Of a stretch of DNA of 64,000 nt, positions 41,029-49,292 are shown piece by piece (the first letter of the stretch is position 1; each line of letters opens with the position of its first letter). A program made the translations under genes and the position numbers. The notes under the pieces were generated by a model that did no database searches, was not told where the DNA came from, and saw only the letters and a list, made by a program, of their open reading frames with translations. Source of the DNA: Flavihumibacter sp. ZG627 (GTDB taxonomy: Bacteria > Bacteroidota > Bacteroidia > Chitinophagales > Chitinophagaceae). The stretch spans positions 1 through 64,000 of the forward strand of contig NZ_JPHF01000010.1 in NCBI RefSeq assembly GCF_000814325.1, written 5' to 3'.

Positions 41029-41667
41029 ATGAATATATATGTGATCGGAACCCTTGTAAAATTAGCGCTCATCGTAATAGCACTGATCGTGGGTTTTATT
41101 CGTGAGGAAAATCTTAGCAATGCCAACAGGTTGTTTCTAATTTTTCTGCTTGTAGCATTGCCGGGTGAAATCATGGATGCTTTGATGGCTCGTATCTACG
41201 AAAATAATTTTCTTTACTATCATACTTACCGTCCCATATACTATGCTTTGCTGACAATTGCATTACTGGGTGAAATGGGGAGATTGAAGAATGCCCTTAA
41301 ATTATCGATAGGTTTTGTATATATCGCCGCAATTTTGAATGGATGTTATCTTCAACCTCCCACCACCAGCCTTAATACGATCATAATAGTTTTAACCTGT
41401 CTCTTACTGATCATCCAGATCCTGTTTTATATAGCCCGGCTGTTTGATCGCAACAACTGGCAGGAGACCATCCACCAGTACAGTTTCTGGATTGCAATGG
41501 GCATCCTGATCAATTCTATTTCTTCCTTTCTTTCTATGGGCATTCATAACTTTCTGAGTCCTGAGGGGCAGGTTAAGGTGATCCCAATTCTGATAGTTAG
41601 TGAATGGCTCTTTTACCTTTCATTTATAATTAATTTTACATTACAGAAGAAAAGGGTAACAGGATAA
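41029..41667 (+). CDS. seven-helix membrane protein upstream of the histidine kinase
   Basis: 212 residues with about seven hydrophobic segments and short loops; no soluble domain. Not recognised as a named family, but the layout resembles 7TM sensor or adaptor proteins found beside Bacteroidota two-component systems. It precedes the kinase by 9 bp, so a shared role, such as a sensing partner for a kinase that has only one membrane helix, is plausible inference. Start ATG 41029. Confidence 0.7.
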   Translation: MNIYVIGTLVKLALIVIALIVGFIREENLSNANRLFLIFLLVALPGEIMDALMARIYENNFLYYHTYRPIYYALLTIALLGEMGRLKNALKLSIGFVYIAAILNGCYLQPPTTSLNTIIIVLTCLLLIIQILFYIARLFDRNNWQETIHQYSFWIAMGILINSISSFLSMGIHNFLSPEGQVKVIPILIVSEWLFYLSFIINFTLQKKRVTG

Positions 41668-41676
41668 ATATGTTTC

Positions 41677-42495
41677 ATGAAGCCTACCGAATTTGAGATC
41701 ATTTACACCCTTGCTGCGGCGGTAATAATTATGCTGGCGTTGAGTGGGTTTGTTGTGTATTTTATATTCAGTAGTCAGAAAAGAAGGATCAGGCAGGATC
41801 ATGAACAGCAGCAGCTAAAAGAGGCCTATGAGAAAGAGGTGCTAACCACACAAATTGAAAGCAGGGACCAGACCCTGCGAGATGTGAGCCAGGAGATCCA
41901 TGATAATATGGGTCAGCTTCTCAGTGTGGCCAGGATCAATCTCAACATACTTGAAAAAGAACTTGACGGTCAGGCACCAGTAAAGCGCATCACCGATACC
42001 AACCAGATTCTGGCAGATGTTATAAAATATATCAGGATGCTTTCGAAGGGCTTAAATTCTGACATGCTAACCTCCTATGGCCTTCGCGAATCAATACGTT
42101 TTGAACTGCAGCGTATTGAGCAAACGGCCATGATCAATTGCCAGTTCCATACCCAGGGTGAAGATTTCAATATAGATTCCAAAAAAGAGATAGTAATTTT
42201 CAGGATGGTTCAGGAGATATTGAATAATATCCTGAAACATGCGGCAGCCACCGAGATCAGCATTTCAATGGTTTATACAGCATTGGATTTTCAACTCAGG
42301 ATCAGTGATAATGGAAAAGGATTTAGTCCCGGCGATAACTATTCCCGCACAATTGAAGATGCAGGATCAGGCCTCCGTAACCTGCAGAAGCGGGCCGCAC
42401 TTGTGGGAGCAGAAATAAATATTGATAGCAGTCCGGGTATGGGCACAATTATAACCATCAGACTTCCAAAAATAACAGAACATGTCACTCAATAA
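41677..42495 (+). CDS. sensor histidine kinase (NarX/DesK-like)
   Basis: 272 residues. One N-terminal membrane helix (about 9-31), a short coiled linker, then the HisKA_3-type dimerisation helix with the phospho-accepting His in 'SQEIHDNMGQLLSVARINLN', and the ATPase with 'VQEILNNILKHAAATEI' (N box), 'ISDNGKGFS' (G1) and 'GSGLRNLQKRAALVGAEI' (G2). There is almost no periplasmic part, so the signal is sensed in the membrane or by a partner. Overlaps the response-regulator gene by 14 bp. Confidence 0.9.
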   Translation: MKPTEFEIIYTLAAAVIIMLALSGFVVYFIFSSQKRRIRQDHEQQQLKEAYEKEVLTTQIESRDQTLRDVSQEIHDNMGQLLSVARINLNILEKELDGQAPVKRITDTNQILADVIKYIRMLSKGLNSDMLTSYGLRESIRFELQRIEQTAMINCQFHTQGEDFNIDSKKEIVIFRMVQEILNNILKHAAATEISISMVYTALDFQLRISDNGKGFSPGDNYSRTIEDAGSGLRNLQKRAALVGAEINIDSSPGMGTIITIRLPKITEHVTQ

Positions 42496-43159
42496 ATCAG
42501 CATCGCGGTATATGGTTGCTATCGCCGATGATCACCGTTTAGTTGCCGAGTCGCTTTCACACCTTATAAATGATATACCTGGATTTGAAGTTATTCTCAT
42601 AGGAAGTAATGGAAAGGTATTATTGGATAAACTTGCCAATTCTCCTACCCTTCCTGATATCGCTATCCTCGATATTAATATGCCGGAGATGAATGGTGTG
42701 GCAACAGCAAGGCAGCTTTCGGAGACTTATCCAAATATACGGTTGCTGGCCTTGAGTATGAATGATGATGAAACTTCTGTTATACAGATGATCAGGTCAG
42801 GCTGCCGCGGTTACCTGCTGAAAGACTGCACCCAGTCAGAACTTCAGCGTGCCATGACAGAGATCCTCGAACGCGGATTTTATTATTCAGATTTTGTTAC
42901 GGGCAAATTGATACACACGATACATAAAGAAGAAAAGAATCCTGATCAATTGGTAAGGCTTACCGAGCGTGAGATGGAATTCCTTAAATATGCTGCCTCT
43001 GAAATGACCTATAAAGAGATCGCGAATTCCATGAAACTCAGCGAGCGAACCATTGATGGTTACAGGGAAGCTCTTTTTGAAAAGTTACAGGTGAAGAGCA
43101 GGGTTGGCCTCGTTCTTTTTGCGATACGTGCGGGCTGGGTGAAAGCCGACCGAACATGA
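42482..43159 (+). CDS. NarL/LuxR-family response regulator
   Basis: 225 residues. Receiver domain with 'VAIADDHRLVAES' (acidic pair), phospho-acceptor Asp in 'IAILDINMPEMNG' and Lys in 'YLLKDCT'; then a LuxR-type helix-turn-helix in 'LTEREMEFLKYAASEMTYKE' and 'IANSMKLSERTIDGYREAL'. DNA-binding transcription regulator, partner of the overlapping kinase. Its stop overlaps the Nramp-like start by 4 bp (ATGA), so kinase, regulator and transporter are translationally coupled. Confidence 0.92.
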   Translation: MSLNKSASRYMVAIADDHRLVAESLSHLINDIPGFEVILIGSNGKVLLDKLANSPTLPDIAILDINMPEMNGVATARQLSETYPNIRLLALSMNDDETSVIQMIRSGCRGYLLKDCTQSELQRAMTEILERGFYYSDFVTGKLIHTIHKEEKNPDQLVRLTEREMEFLKYAASEMTYKEIANSMKLSERTIDGYREALFEKLQVKSRVGLVLFAIRAGWVKADRT

Positions 43160-44406
43160 GAAAAAGAAGAAAAGTGAAGCGGATAAATTATATCCGCAAG
43201 GCACTTGGTCCCAGTCTTATTACAGGTGCCAGTGATGATGACCCATCGGGAATAGCTACCTACACACAAGCTGGCGCACAGTTTGGAACTTCACTACTCT
43301 GGACTGCCATAGTAACTTATCCCCTGATTGCAGCTATCCAGGAGATGTGTGCAAGAATTGGAATGGTAACAAAGATGGGACTTACGGGTATTATTAAGCG
43401 CTTTTATCCCAGGCCGGTACTTATACTTGTAATTGCAATAAGTTTCCCTTCCGTAATTTTAAATATTGGTGCCGATATCGCTGGAATGGGCGCAGTGGCA
43501 AACCTTCTTTTTCCCGAACTCCCCGGATGGTTCTTCTCGGTGCTTTTTACCATTTTACTCATATATAGTATCATCAAATGGAACTATAAAAGAATCAGTG
43601 CTGTGCTGAAATGGCTTTGTATTTCATTGTTCACTTATATTTTTATTCCATTCATTACCCATACAAACTGGCAGGCTGCTCTTTACAGCACTTTTATTCC
43701 CAAAATACAAATGAATGCCGATTACCTGATGGCCATTGTTGCGATACTGGGTACAACTATTTCGCCTTACCTGTTTTTCTGGCAAACCTCCATGGAAGTT
43801 GAAGAGGTAAGGGAGCAACATATTATCGTTGATAAGAGATCGATCACTGCAATGCAATACGATATAAAAGGGGGAATGTTATTCACCAATATTGTTTTCT
43901 ATTTTATTATTCTGGCGGCGGCCAATGTATTATTCAGCGCGGGCATTCATAAAGTGAATACGGTAGAGGAAGCTGCTAAAGCTCTTGAGCCCCTTGCAGG
44001 GAAAACAAGCTATATACTTTTTGCGATGGGGGTGATTGGAACCGGACTCTTAGCCATCCCCATTCTTGCGGGCTCATTAAGTTATATGATGGCAGAAGCA
44101 TTTAACTGGGAGGAGGGGCTCGATAAAAAATTTCATGAAGCAAAGGGATTTTACTTCACTATGGCGGTTTCACTTGTATTGGGATTATTGATACAGGCAC
44201 TTGATATCAACCCGGTTAAAGCACTTCTTTATACCGCGGTTTTATATGGCATAGTGGCACCTATCCTGATTGGAATCATTCTGCATATCTGCAATAACAA
44301 GTTGATTATGGGCAGGTATACAAATGATCGTTTAACCAATATTGTGGGCTTCTTTACCCTGACAATTATGACTGTAACGGCAATATTATTTCTTGTACTT
44401 TTATAG
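43156..44406 (+). CDS. Nramp-family transporter, non-canonical metal site
   Basis: 416 residues, 11 predicted membrane helices. The Nramp fold is recognised from 'LGPSLITGASDDDPSGIATY' in helix 1. Canonical MntH/Nramp transporters have DPGN in helix 1 and a Met-Pro-His stretch in helix 6, supplying Asn and Met ligands for Mn or Fe. Here helix 1 reads DPSG and helix 6 'ILGTTISPYLFFWQTSMEVE', so both side chains are missing. Such Nramp-related proteins may carry other ions such as Mg2+. Coupled to the preceding response regulator; terminator follows. Confidence 0.88.
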   Translation: MRKRRKVKRINYIRKALGPSLITGASDDDPSGIATYTQAGAQFGTSLLWTAIVTYPLIAAIQEMCARIGMVTKMGLTGIIKRFYPRPVLILVIAISFPSVILNIGADIAGMGAVANLLFPELPGWFFSVLFTILLIYSIIKWNYKRISAVLKWLCISLFTYIFIPFITHTNWQAALYSTFIPKIQMNADYLMAIVAILGTTISPYLFFWQTSMEVEEVREQHIIVDKRSITAMQYDIKGGMLFTNIVFYFIILAAANVLFSAGIHKVNTVEEAAKALEPLAGKTSYILFAMGVIGTGLLAIPILAGSLSYMMAEAFNWEEGLDKKFHEAKGFYFTMAVSLVLGLLIQALDINPVKALLYTAVLYGIVAPILIGIILHICNNKLIMGRYTNDRLTNIVGFFTLTIMTVTAILFLVLL

Positions 44407-44414
44407 ATGGACAT

Positions 44415-44443
44415 AAAAAAAGGCCGGCAGCGCCGGCCTTTCA
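44415..44443. terminator. terminator between Nramp-like and ompA genes
   Basis: AGGCCGGC-AGC-GCCGGCCT with As on the left and a short T-run on the right; best for the minus strand (ompA) and usable by both. Confidence 0.85.
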
Positions 44444-44462
44444 TATAGTTATGTATGAAAAA

Positions 44463-45803
44463 TTACTGGCTAACCTTGAACTCCACGCGACGGTTCTTTG
44501 TGCGTCCCGCAGCAGTTTCATTATCAGCAATTGGTTGATCCTGGCCCAGTCCAATTGTGCTCAGCCTGTCTTCCGTAATACCTTTCTTAACGAGGTAGGC
44601 TTTCACTGAAGCAGCACGCTTTTCACTCAGGACCTGGTTCTTTTCGGGTTTCCCGGTATTATCGGTATGACCGGCGATCTCCACTTTCAACTGCGGATAT
44701 TGCTCATTAAGAATTCTTGCAGCTTTGTCGAGCTCCTTTCTTGCCGTGGCAGTGAGGGTTGAACTACCTGTTACGAACTGAACATTGGAAGCATTGAATT
44801 TTGAAGCTTCCAGCATTGGGCATCCGCCGTTTTCAGATGGTCCTGCAAGGTCGGGGCAACGGTCTTCTTCATCATTAACACCATCATTGTCCCTATCGGG
44901 AATTGGACAACCCTGGTAACGCGCTAAGCCGGCAACATCAACACATTTATCTTCTTCATCATTTACGCCATCCTTGTCAGTATCTGGAATGGGGCAGCCA
45001 TTGTATTTTGCTATGCCCGGAACTGAAGGGCATTTATCTTCTTCATCGTTGATGCCATCCTTATCAGAGTCAGGAACCGGACAGCCCTCATATTTTGCAG
45101 TACCTGGTTCTGTTGGGCATTTATCTTCAGGATCATTGATGCCATCCTTATCGGTGTCAACAACTGGTGGCGGAGGTGGTGGGGGAATAACTTTTGGTTC
45201 AGCCTTTGCACCAAACTTATATCCAAGAGAAAAGTTAAGCGCCCGGTCTTTCCACTCAAACGGATCGCCATCCCTCCTCATATTGGTAAGTCCATAAATA
45301 TAGCGAACACCAAGCACCCATTTTTGATGAGGCCATACTTCTAATCCACCCGTGGCAGAAAAATTGGAGCGATTCAGATCATCAATATTGTTGGTTGTCT
45401 CATTGTTGACCTCGCCCCTTGAACTCATAAGAAGGTCCATCTGCGGACCAGCCAAAAAGCTGACTTTATCGCTGACCCAATATTTAAGTAAAACCGGGAC
45501 GGATAGTTCCTGGAATCTTTGATTGATATCTTTTCCGGCATCTTTGATTTTGGCACCCATCACTGAGTAAAGGATTTCGGGTTGAATGGCCAAACGGCTG
45601 CTTACCGGAAGGTTCGCAAATAATCCACCCATGGGACGGAACATAAAATCTGATTCAATACCCACTGGTTGATCACCTGTCATTTTAATAGTGGACAGAT
45701 TTGTACCAAGTTTTATACCCAGGTGGGAATCATTACCGCCCTCTTGTGAAAAGGCGATCATTGATAACAATGGCAATATTGCCGAGAGTAGTATTTTTCT
45801 CAT
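44463..45803 (-). CDS. OmpA-family protein with barrel and TSP3 repeats
   Basis: 446 residues. Signal peptide (MRKILLSAILPLLSMIAFSQ); an outer-membrane beta-barrel (about 25-205); a proline stretch; four calcium-binding thrombospondin-3 type repeats of 29 residues ('DTDKDGINDPEDKCP' and relatives, 'Y.GCP.P' between them); then the OmpA C-terminal peptidoglycan-binding domain ('VEIAGHTDNTGKPEKNQVLS', 'GRTKNRRVEFKV'). Structural link between outer membrane and cell wall. Minus-strand TATTTTTG at 45867-45874 is a candidate -7 box. Confidence 0.93.
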   Translation of the reverse strand: MRKILLSAILPLLSMIAFSQEGGNDSHLGIKLGTNLSTIKMTGDQPVGIESDFMFRPMGGLFANLPVSSRLAIQPEILYSVMGAKIKDAGKDINQRFQELSVPVLLKYWVSDKVSFLAGPQMDLLMSSRGEVNNETTNNIDDLNRSNFSATGGLEVWPHQKWVLGVRYIYGLTNMRRDGDPFEWKDRALNFSLGYKFGAKAEPKVIPPPPPPPVVDTDKDGINDPEDKCPTEPGTAKYEGCPVPDSDKDGINDEEDKCPSVPGIAKYNGCPIPDTDKDGVNDEEDKCVDVAGLARYQGCPIPDRDNDGVNDEEDRCPDLAGPSENGGCPMLEASKFNASNVQFVTGSSTLTATARKELDKAARILNEQYPQLKVEIAGHTDNTGKPEKNQVLSEKRAASVKAYLVKKGITEDRLSTIGLGQDQPIADNETAAGRTKNRRVEFKVSQ

Positions 45804-45866
45804 AATAGCTGGTTTTGAATCGTTTTAACAGATCTTTTAATTAATAACAGATCCTTGATTTTCATA

Positions 45867-45874
45867 CAAAAATA
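45867..45874 (-). promoter_or_regulatory. candidate -7 box for ompA
   Basis: TATTTTTG on the minus strand, matching TAnnTTTG, 64 bp before the ompA start. No clear -33 element. Confidence 0.35.
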
Positions 45875-46018
45875 CATGATAAACAGAAAATTATTGGAAA
45901 AGGTTGTCAAAGAGTTAGTAAATCTACTTTATAACGAGTGTGGTTGACCGCAATTCTATAAAAATCTAATTAACTGGAACAGTCTTTGAATATAAAGGGA
46001 TGTACAAAACATTCACTT

Positions 46019-46807
46019 ATGAAAACAAGACTTTTTGCCCTGGCAGCTGGTATCGCTGCATTGACTTTTACAGCCTGTAACCAAAACAACGACGGTGATC
46101 CGGAGCAGGCCCGGCTGGAGATTCGACTGACGGATGCTCCAAACCCCAATATTGCCGAGGTTTGGGTTGACATTAAAGAGATCCAGATCAATTCTTCTGA
46201 AACGGGAGAATGGCAAACATTGCAGAATATTTACCCAGGGGTTTATAACCTTCTGGAACTTACAAACGGAAAGGACACATTATTAGCTGATGCAACTATT
46301 CCTGCCGGCCGGCTTGATCAGCTCAGGCTTATCCTTGGTGATGACAATTATCTCATTATGAAAGACGGAACCAGGAAAGACCTTTCAACGCCAAGTGCAC
46401 AGCAATCTGGCCTGAAGGTGCAGATCAAGAATGATCTTCAGGGAGGTGTTCTTTACAGACTGATCCTCGATTTCGACGCAGCTAAGTCGGTGGTGGAAGC
46501 TGGCAACAGTGGAAAGTTCAACCTGAAGCCGGTAATAAGGGTAATTTCTTTTGTTCCATCAGGAGGCATCGCGAAAGGTTATGTTGATCCCGGTACAGTT
46601 CTTACTACCATATATGCTTTGAAAGGTTCTGATACCGTTGCTACCACATCTACGGACCAGGGAAATTACCAGTTCTACGATATACCATCAGGCGATTATC
46701 AGTTCCATTATTATGGCCCTGAAACCTATGAGATGGCAGAGAAAAACGTTGCAATAACTTTGGGTCAGATCACTGTTGTTGATACAATTAAACTGGATAT
46801 GAAATAA
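46019..46807 (+). CDS. DUF4382 lipoprotein
   Basis: 262 residues from ATG 46019; an upstream frame start at 45986 would mask the signal MKTRLFALAAGIAALTFTAC, whose lipobox Cys marks a lipoprotein. DUF4382 follows ('EIRLTDAPNPNIAEVWVDIK', 'YNLLELTNGKDTLLADATIP', 'LILGDDNYLIMKDG'). The C-terminal 80 residues look like a carboxypeptidase-regulatory Ig domain ('GIAKGYVDPGTVLTTIYALK'). Periplasmic or surface; function unknown. Confidence 0.88.
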   Translation: MKTRLFALAAGIAALTFTACNQNNDGDPEQARLEIRLTDAPNPNIAEVWVDIKEIQINSSETGEWQTLQNIYPGVYNLLELTNGKDTLLADATIPAGRLDQLRLILGDDNYLIMKDGTRKDLSTPSAQQSGLKVQIKNDLQGGVLYRLILDFDAAKSVVEAGNSGKFNLKPVIRVISFVPSGGIAKGYVDPGTVLTTIYALKGSDTVATTSTDQGNYQFYDIPSGDYQFHYYGPETYEMAEKNVAITLGQITVVDTIKLDMK

Positions 46808-46823
46808 GATCTGATCTTCCAAT

Positions 46824-46858
46824 AAAAAAAAGTCCGGCACTGCCGGGCTTTTTTTATG
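46824..46858. terminator. bidirectional terminator between DUF4382 and LysM genes
   Basis: GTCCGGCA / TGCCGGGC stem (one G-T pair) with As to the left and seven Ts to the right. Confidence 0.85.
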
Positions 46859-46859
46859 C

Positions 46860-47828
46860 TTAATATTTCACTTCGGCAGTGAATCTGGATTCTCCTGATC
46901 CCAACTCTGCCGCTGCTGCATTACTTATCCGGATTATCAGTCCGGCATTCTCTTTTATATCAGAAAGATTTCCCAACACTTTCGCATACACCGAGCGGTT
47001 AGTTGTTCTGTTGGTTACCAGTACAATGGTTCCAACAGCAACATTATCCATCAGGGCATAATATTTACCGTCCTTCCAACCACTTGTACTACGGAAAATA
47101 TTGCCTGCTCCCTGTATTGATTTCGCCCCGTCTTCATACTGCCGGCGGAAATATCCACCGTTAAAATCAATTGCTGCCCCGCCACCTGCAGCATTATCCT
47201 CGCGTTTCAAAACCGGTGCAGGTTCCGGATTAGAGACAGGCTGCTTTTTATCGGTATCAACTGATACGATCTCTTTCGTTTCACGGGGTGGTGCAACCGG
47301 TGCTTTAGGAGAAGTAGTTACTGCATTCTCCTTTCGCGGCGTATAATCAGTTGTTGCGAGAGCTGATTGATCGCGTTTCACCTTCAGGTGACCCACTATA
47401 AGTTTCATTCCCGCCTTCACATGGTTACGGTCTAATTTATTCCATTTCTCCAACTGCTCTATAGGAACCTTATTATTATTGGTGCTGATCCGGAACATCC
47501 ACTCTCCTTCCTTCACAAGGTAGTAAACAGGAACAAGTACTTCATCAGCTGCTTTACGATCGTTCTGTGAAAAATTAGATGCTACCAATGGCACTTTTAC
47601 AAGTTGTCCAATTGAAAGTCCCTTTGTTATATCAGTATTATTGAGGGGTGCGATATCACGGGGACTAAGATTATACAGTCGGCCGAGGCTATACCATGTT
47701 TCTTTTGGCTCAACCTTATGCTGAACGAAGAGACTGTTTCCAGATTTTTGTACCATTAGATCAGGTTGAGCAAAAACCGGAATAGAAAACAAGAGTGCAA
47801 TAGTATAGAATAACGGTTTTGGAAGCAT
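46860..47828 (-). CDS. LysM protein with RlpA-like double-psi barrel
   Basis: 322 residues. Signal peptide; two LysM domains ('KVEPKETWYSLGRLYNLSPR' near 37-85 and 'YLVKEGEWMFRISTNNNKVP' near 105-150) that bind peptidoglycan; a Pro/Thr-rich linker; and a C-terminal double-psi beta-barrel ('GKYYALMDNVAVGTIVLVTN' to 'IRISNAAAAELG'). RlpA lytic transglycosylases have a catalytic Asp in a NDRGP-type loop; here that place reads 'AKVLGNLSDI', so enzymatic activity is doubtful. Periplasmic cell-wall binder. Confidence 0.85.
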   Translation of the reverse strand: MLPKPLFYTIALLFSIPVFAQPDLMVQKSGNSLFVQHKVEPKETWYSLGRLYNLSPRDIAPLNNTDITKGLSIGQLVKVPLVASNFSQNDRKAADEVLVPVYYLVKEGEWMFRISTNNNKVPIEQLEKWNKLDRNHVKAGMKLIVGHLKVKRDQSALATTDYTPRKENAVTTSPKAPVAPPRETKEIVSVDTDKKQPVSNPEPAPVLKREDNAAGGGAAIDFNGGYFRRQYEDGAKSIQGAGNIFRSTSGWKDGKYYALMDNVAVGTIVLVTNRTTNRSVYAKVLGNLSDIKENAGLIIRISNAAAAELGSGESRFTAEVKY

Positions 47829-47892
47829 AGGAAATGAAATTTAAGCCTTGCAAATATGCAGGATTATCGGCAAAATTGAAGCCAAATTGGCG

Positions 47893-49260
47893 TTAAGCTG
47901 GTTTTAATATCCGCCATTCCTTAGGATAATAATTATTAATGCGGTTGGTGAGCACCTTAATCCAGCCCATAGGATGATTTTTGTAGCGTGTAATAGTCCA
48001 GCCTTTAGGGACGTCGCCAACCCGGATCTCTTCCTTTCTCAGGAACTGTAAAGCAAGGTCCCGATCAAGTTCTATTGAGGAAATCGAGGGGTTTGCCAGC
48101 GTGCTGAGTGCAAGAGAATGATCCGGGATAAGTTCTTTGCCTACCATCTTACCCATTGTAATGCCGGCCCTTTTTATATATAGACTTTGAAGCTGAAGAA
48201 GGGTTTCTTCCATCGGTTGGGTTAAGGCCAGAATGGAATCGTTGATTGAAATAAATCGCATATCCTTCACAGATAGCCATCTCTCCAGTATTGGATAACT
48301 GCTTTTAGCAAGCGTTTCCCATTTAGGTGCGGCTGGCTTCTTTCTGAATGTATCGCCGCCTGATGTTTTTTTAAAAACTCCCAGGTAAAATCCTTCTCCT
48401 TTTAAGTTATAGGGATAGAACCTGTAACCTGTCGCATTATGTTTGGGGCTGTTGGAACTAACGATATTCCAATCGCTTTCAATTGATAAGGGAATTGATT
48501 CGGCATTTAATTCCTCTATGATGAAATCTGCGATCATTTCATCCTCTTCAACCGAATAAGAACAGGTAGCATAAACAAGTATTCCATCTTCTTTTAATGA
48601 TGGCCATATATCGGCAAGTATACGTTGCTGGCGCTGGCTGCATAGCGCCACGAGGTCTGCACTCCAGTTTTCAGCAGCCGATGCATCTTTTCTGAACATT
48701 CCGCTACCGCTGCAGGGTGCATCTACTACAATTGCGTGAAACAGTGCATTAAACCTGGAAAAATCGCGAGGGTCATTGTTGGTAACAATCACATTCGCAC
48801 CACCCCATTTGGTGATATTCTCTTCAAGGATAGCAGCCCGCGAACGGATCACTTCATTACTCACCAATACCGAACCGGGCGACAGTACTGACTGGATATG
48901 GGTCGACTTGCCACCGGGTGCGGCACAGAGGTCAAGTACTTTCAATGGTACTGAGCAATCGAGGGTTTGCTTCAATGCCTGTTCAAGAAACATACTACTT
49001 GCTTCCTGCACATAGTAAGCACCTGCATGTAATAATGGATCGAAAGTATAAAAAGGACGTTCATTAAGATACCATCCGTTGTTGCACCATGGCACAGGAG
49101 ATTCAACAGAAAAACTTAGATCAGAAAGATCATTTAATTTGGCGGGATTGATCCTGATAGAACTGATCTGTTCATCCGAGGCATGTATATTGCAAAAAGC
49201 ATCTGCATTAAAGCCAGGAGCATTTTCAAAAGCCTTGCAAATAGAAGGTGAAATTATCAA
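47893..49260 (-). CDS. RNA cytosine-C5 methyltransferase (RsmB/NOP family)
   Basis: 455 residues. SAM motif 'VLDLCAAPGGKSTHIQS', the two active-site cysteines in 'VVDAPCSGSGMFRKD' and 'YATCSYSVEEDE', and a C-terminal PUA-like region ending 'GWIKVLTNRINNYYPKEWRI', as in RsmF (16S rRNA m5C1407). Likely 16S rRNA methyltransferase; RsmF versus another rRNA target is not settled by sequence. Follows pntB by 32 bp. Confidence 0.88.
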   Translation of the reverse strand: MIISPSICKAFENAPGFNADAFCNIHASDEQISSIRINPAKLNDLSDLSFSVESPVPWCNNGWYLNERPFYTFDPLLHAGAYYVQEASSMFLEQALKQTLDCSVPLKVLDLCAAPGGKSTHIQSVLSPGSVLVSNEVIRSRAAILEENITKWGGANVIVTNNDPRDFSRFNALFHAIVVDAPCSGSGMFRKDASAAENWSADLVALCSQRQQRILADIWPSLKEDGILVYATCSYSVEEDEMIADFIIEELNAESIPLSIESDWNIVSSNSPKHNATGYRFYPYNLKGEGFYLGVFKKTSGGDTFRKKPAAPKWETLAKSSYPILERWLSVKDMRFISINDSILALTQPMEETLLQLQSLYIKRAGITMGKMVGKELIPDHSLALSTLANPSISSIELDRDLALQFLRKEEIRVGDVPKGWTITRYKNHPMGWIKVLTNRINNYYPKEWRILKPA

Positions 49261-49292
49261 GCGAATTTGTTAAGAATACGAATTTACGAGGT

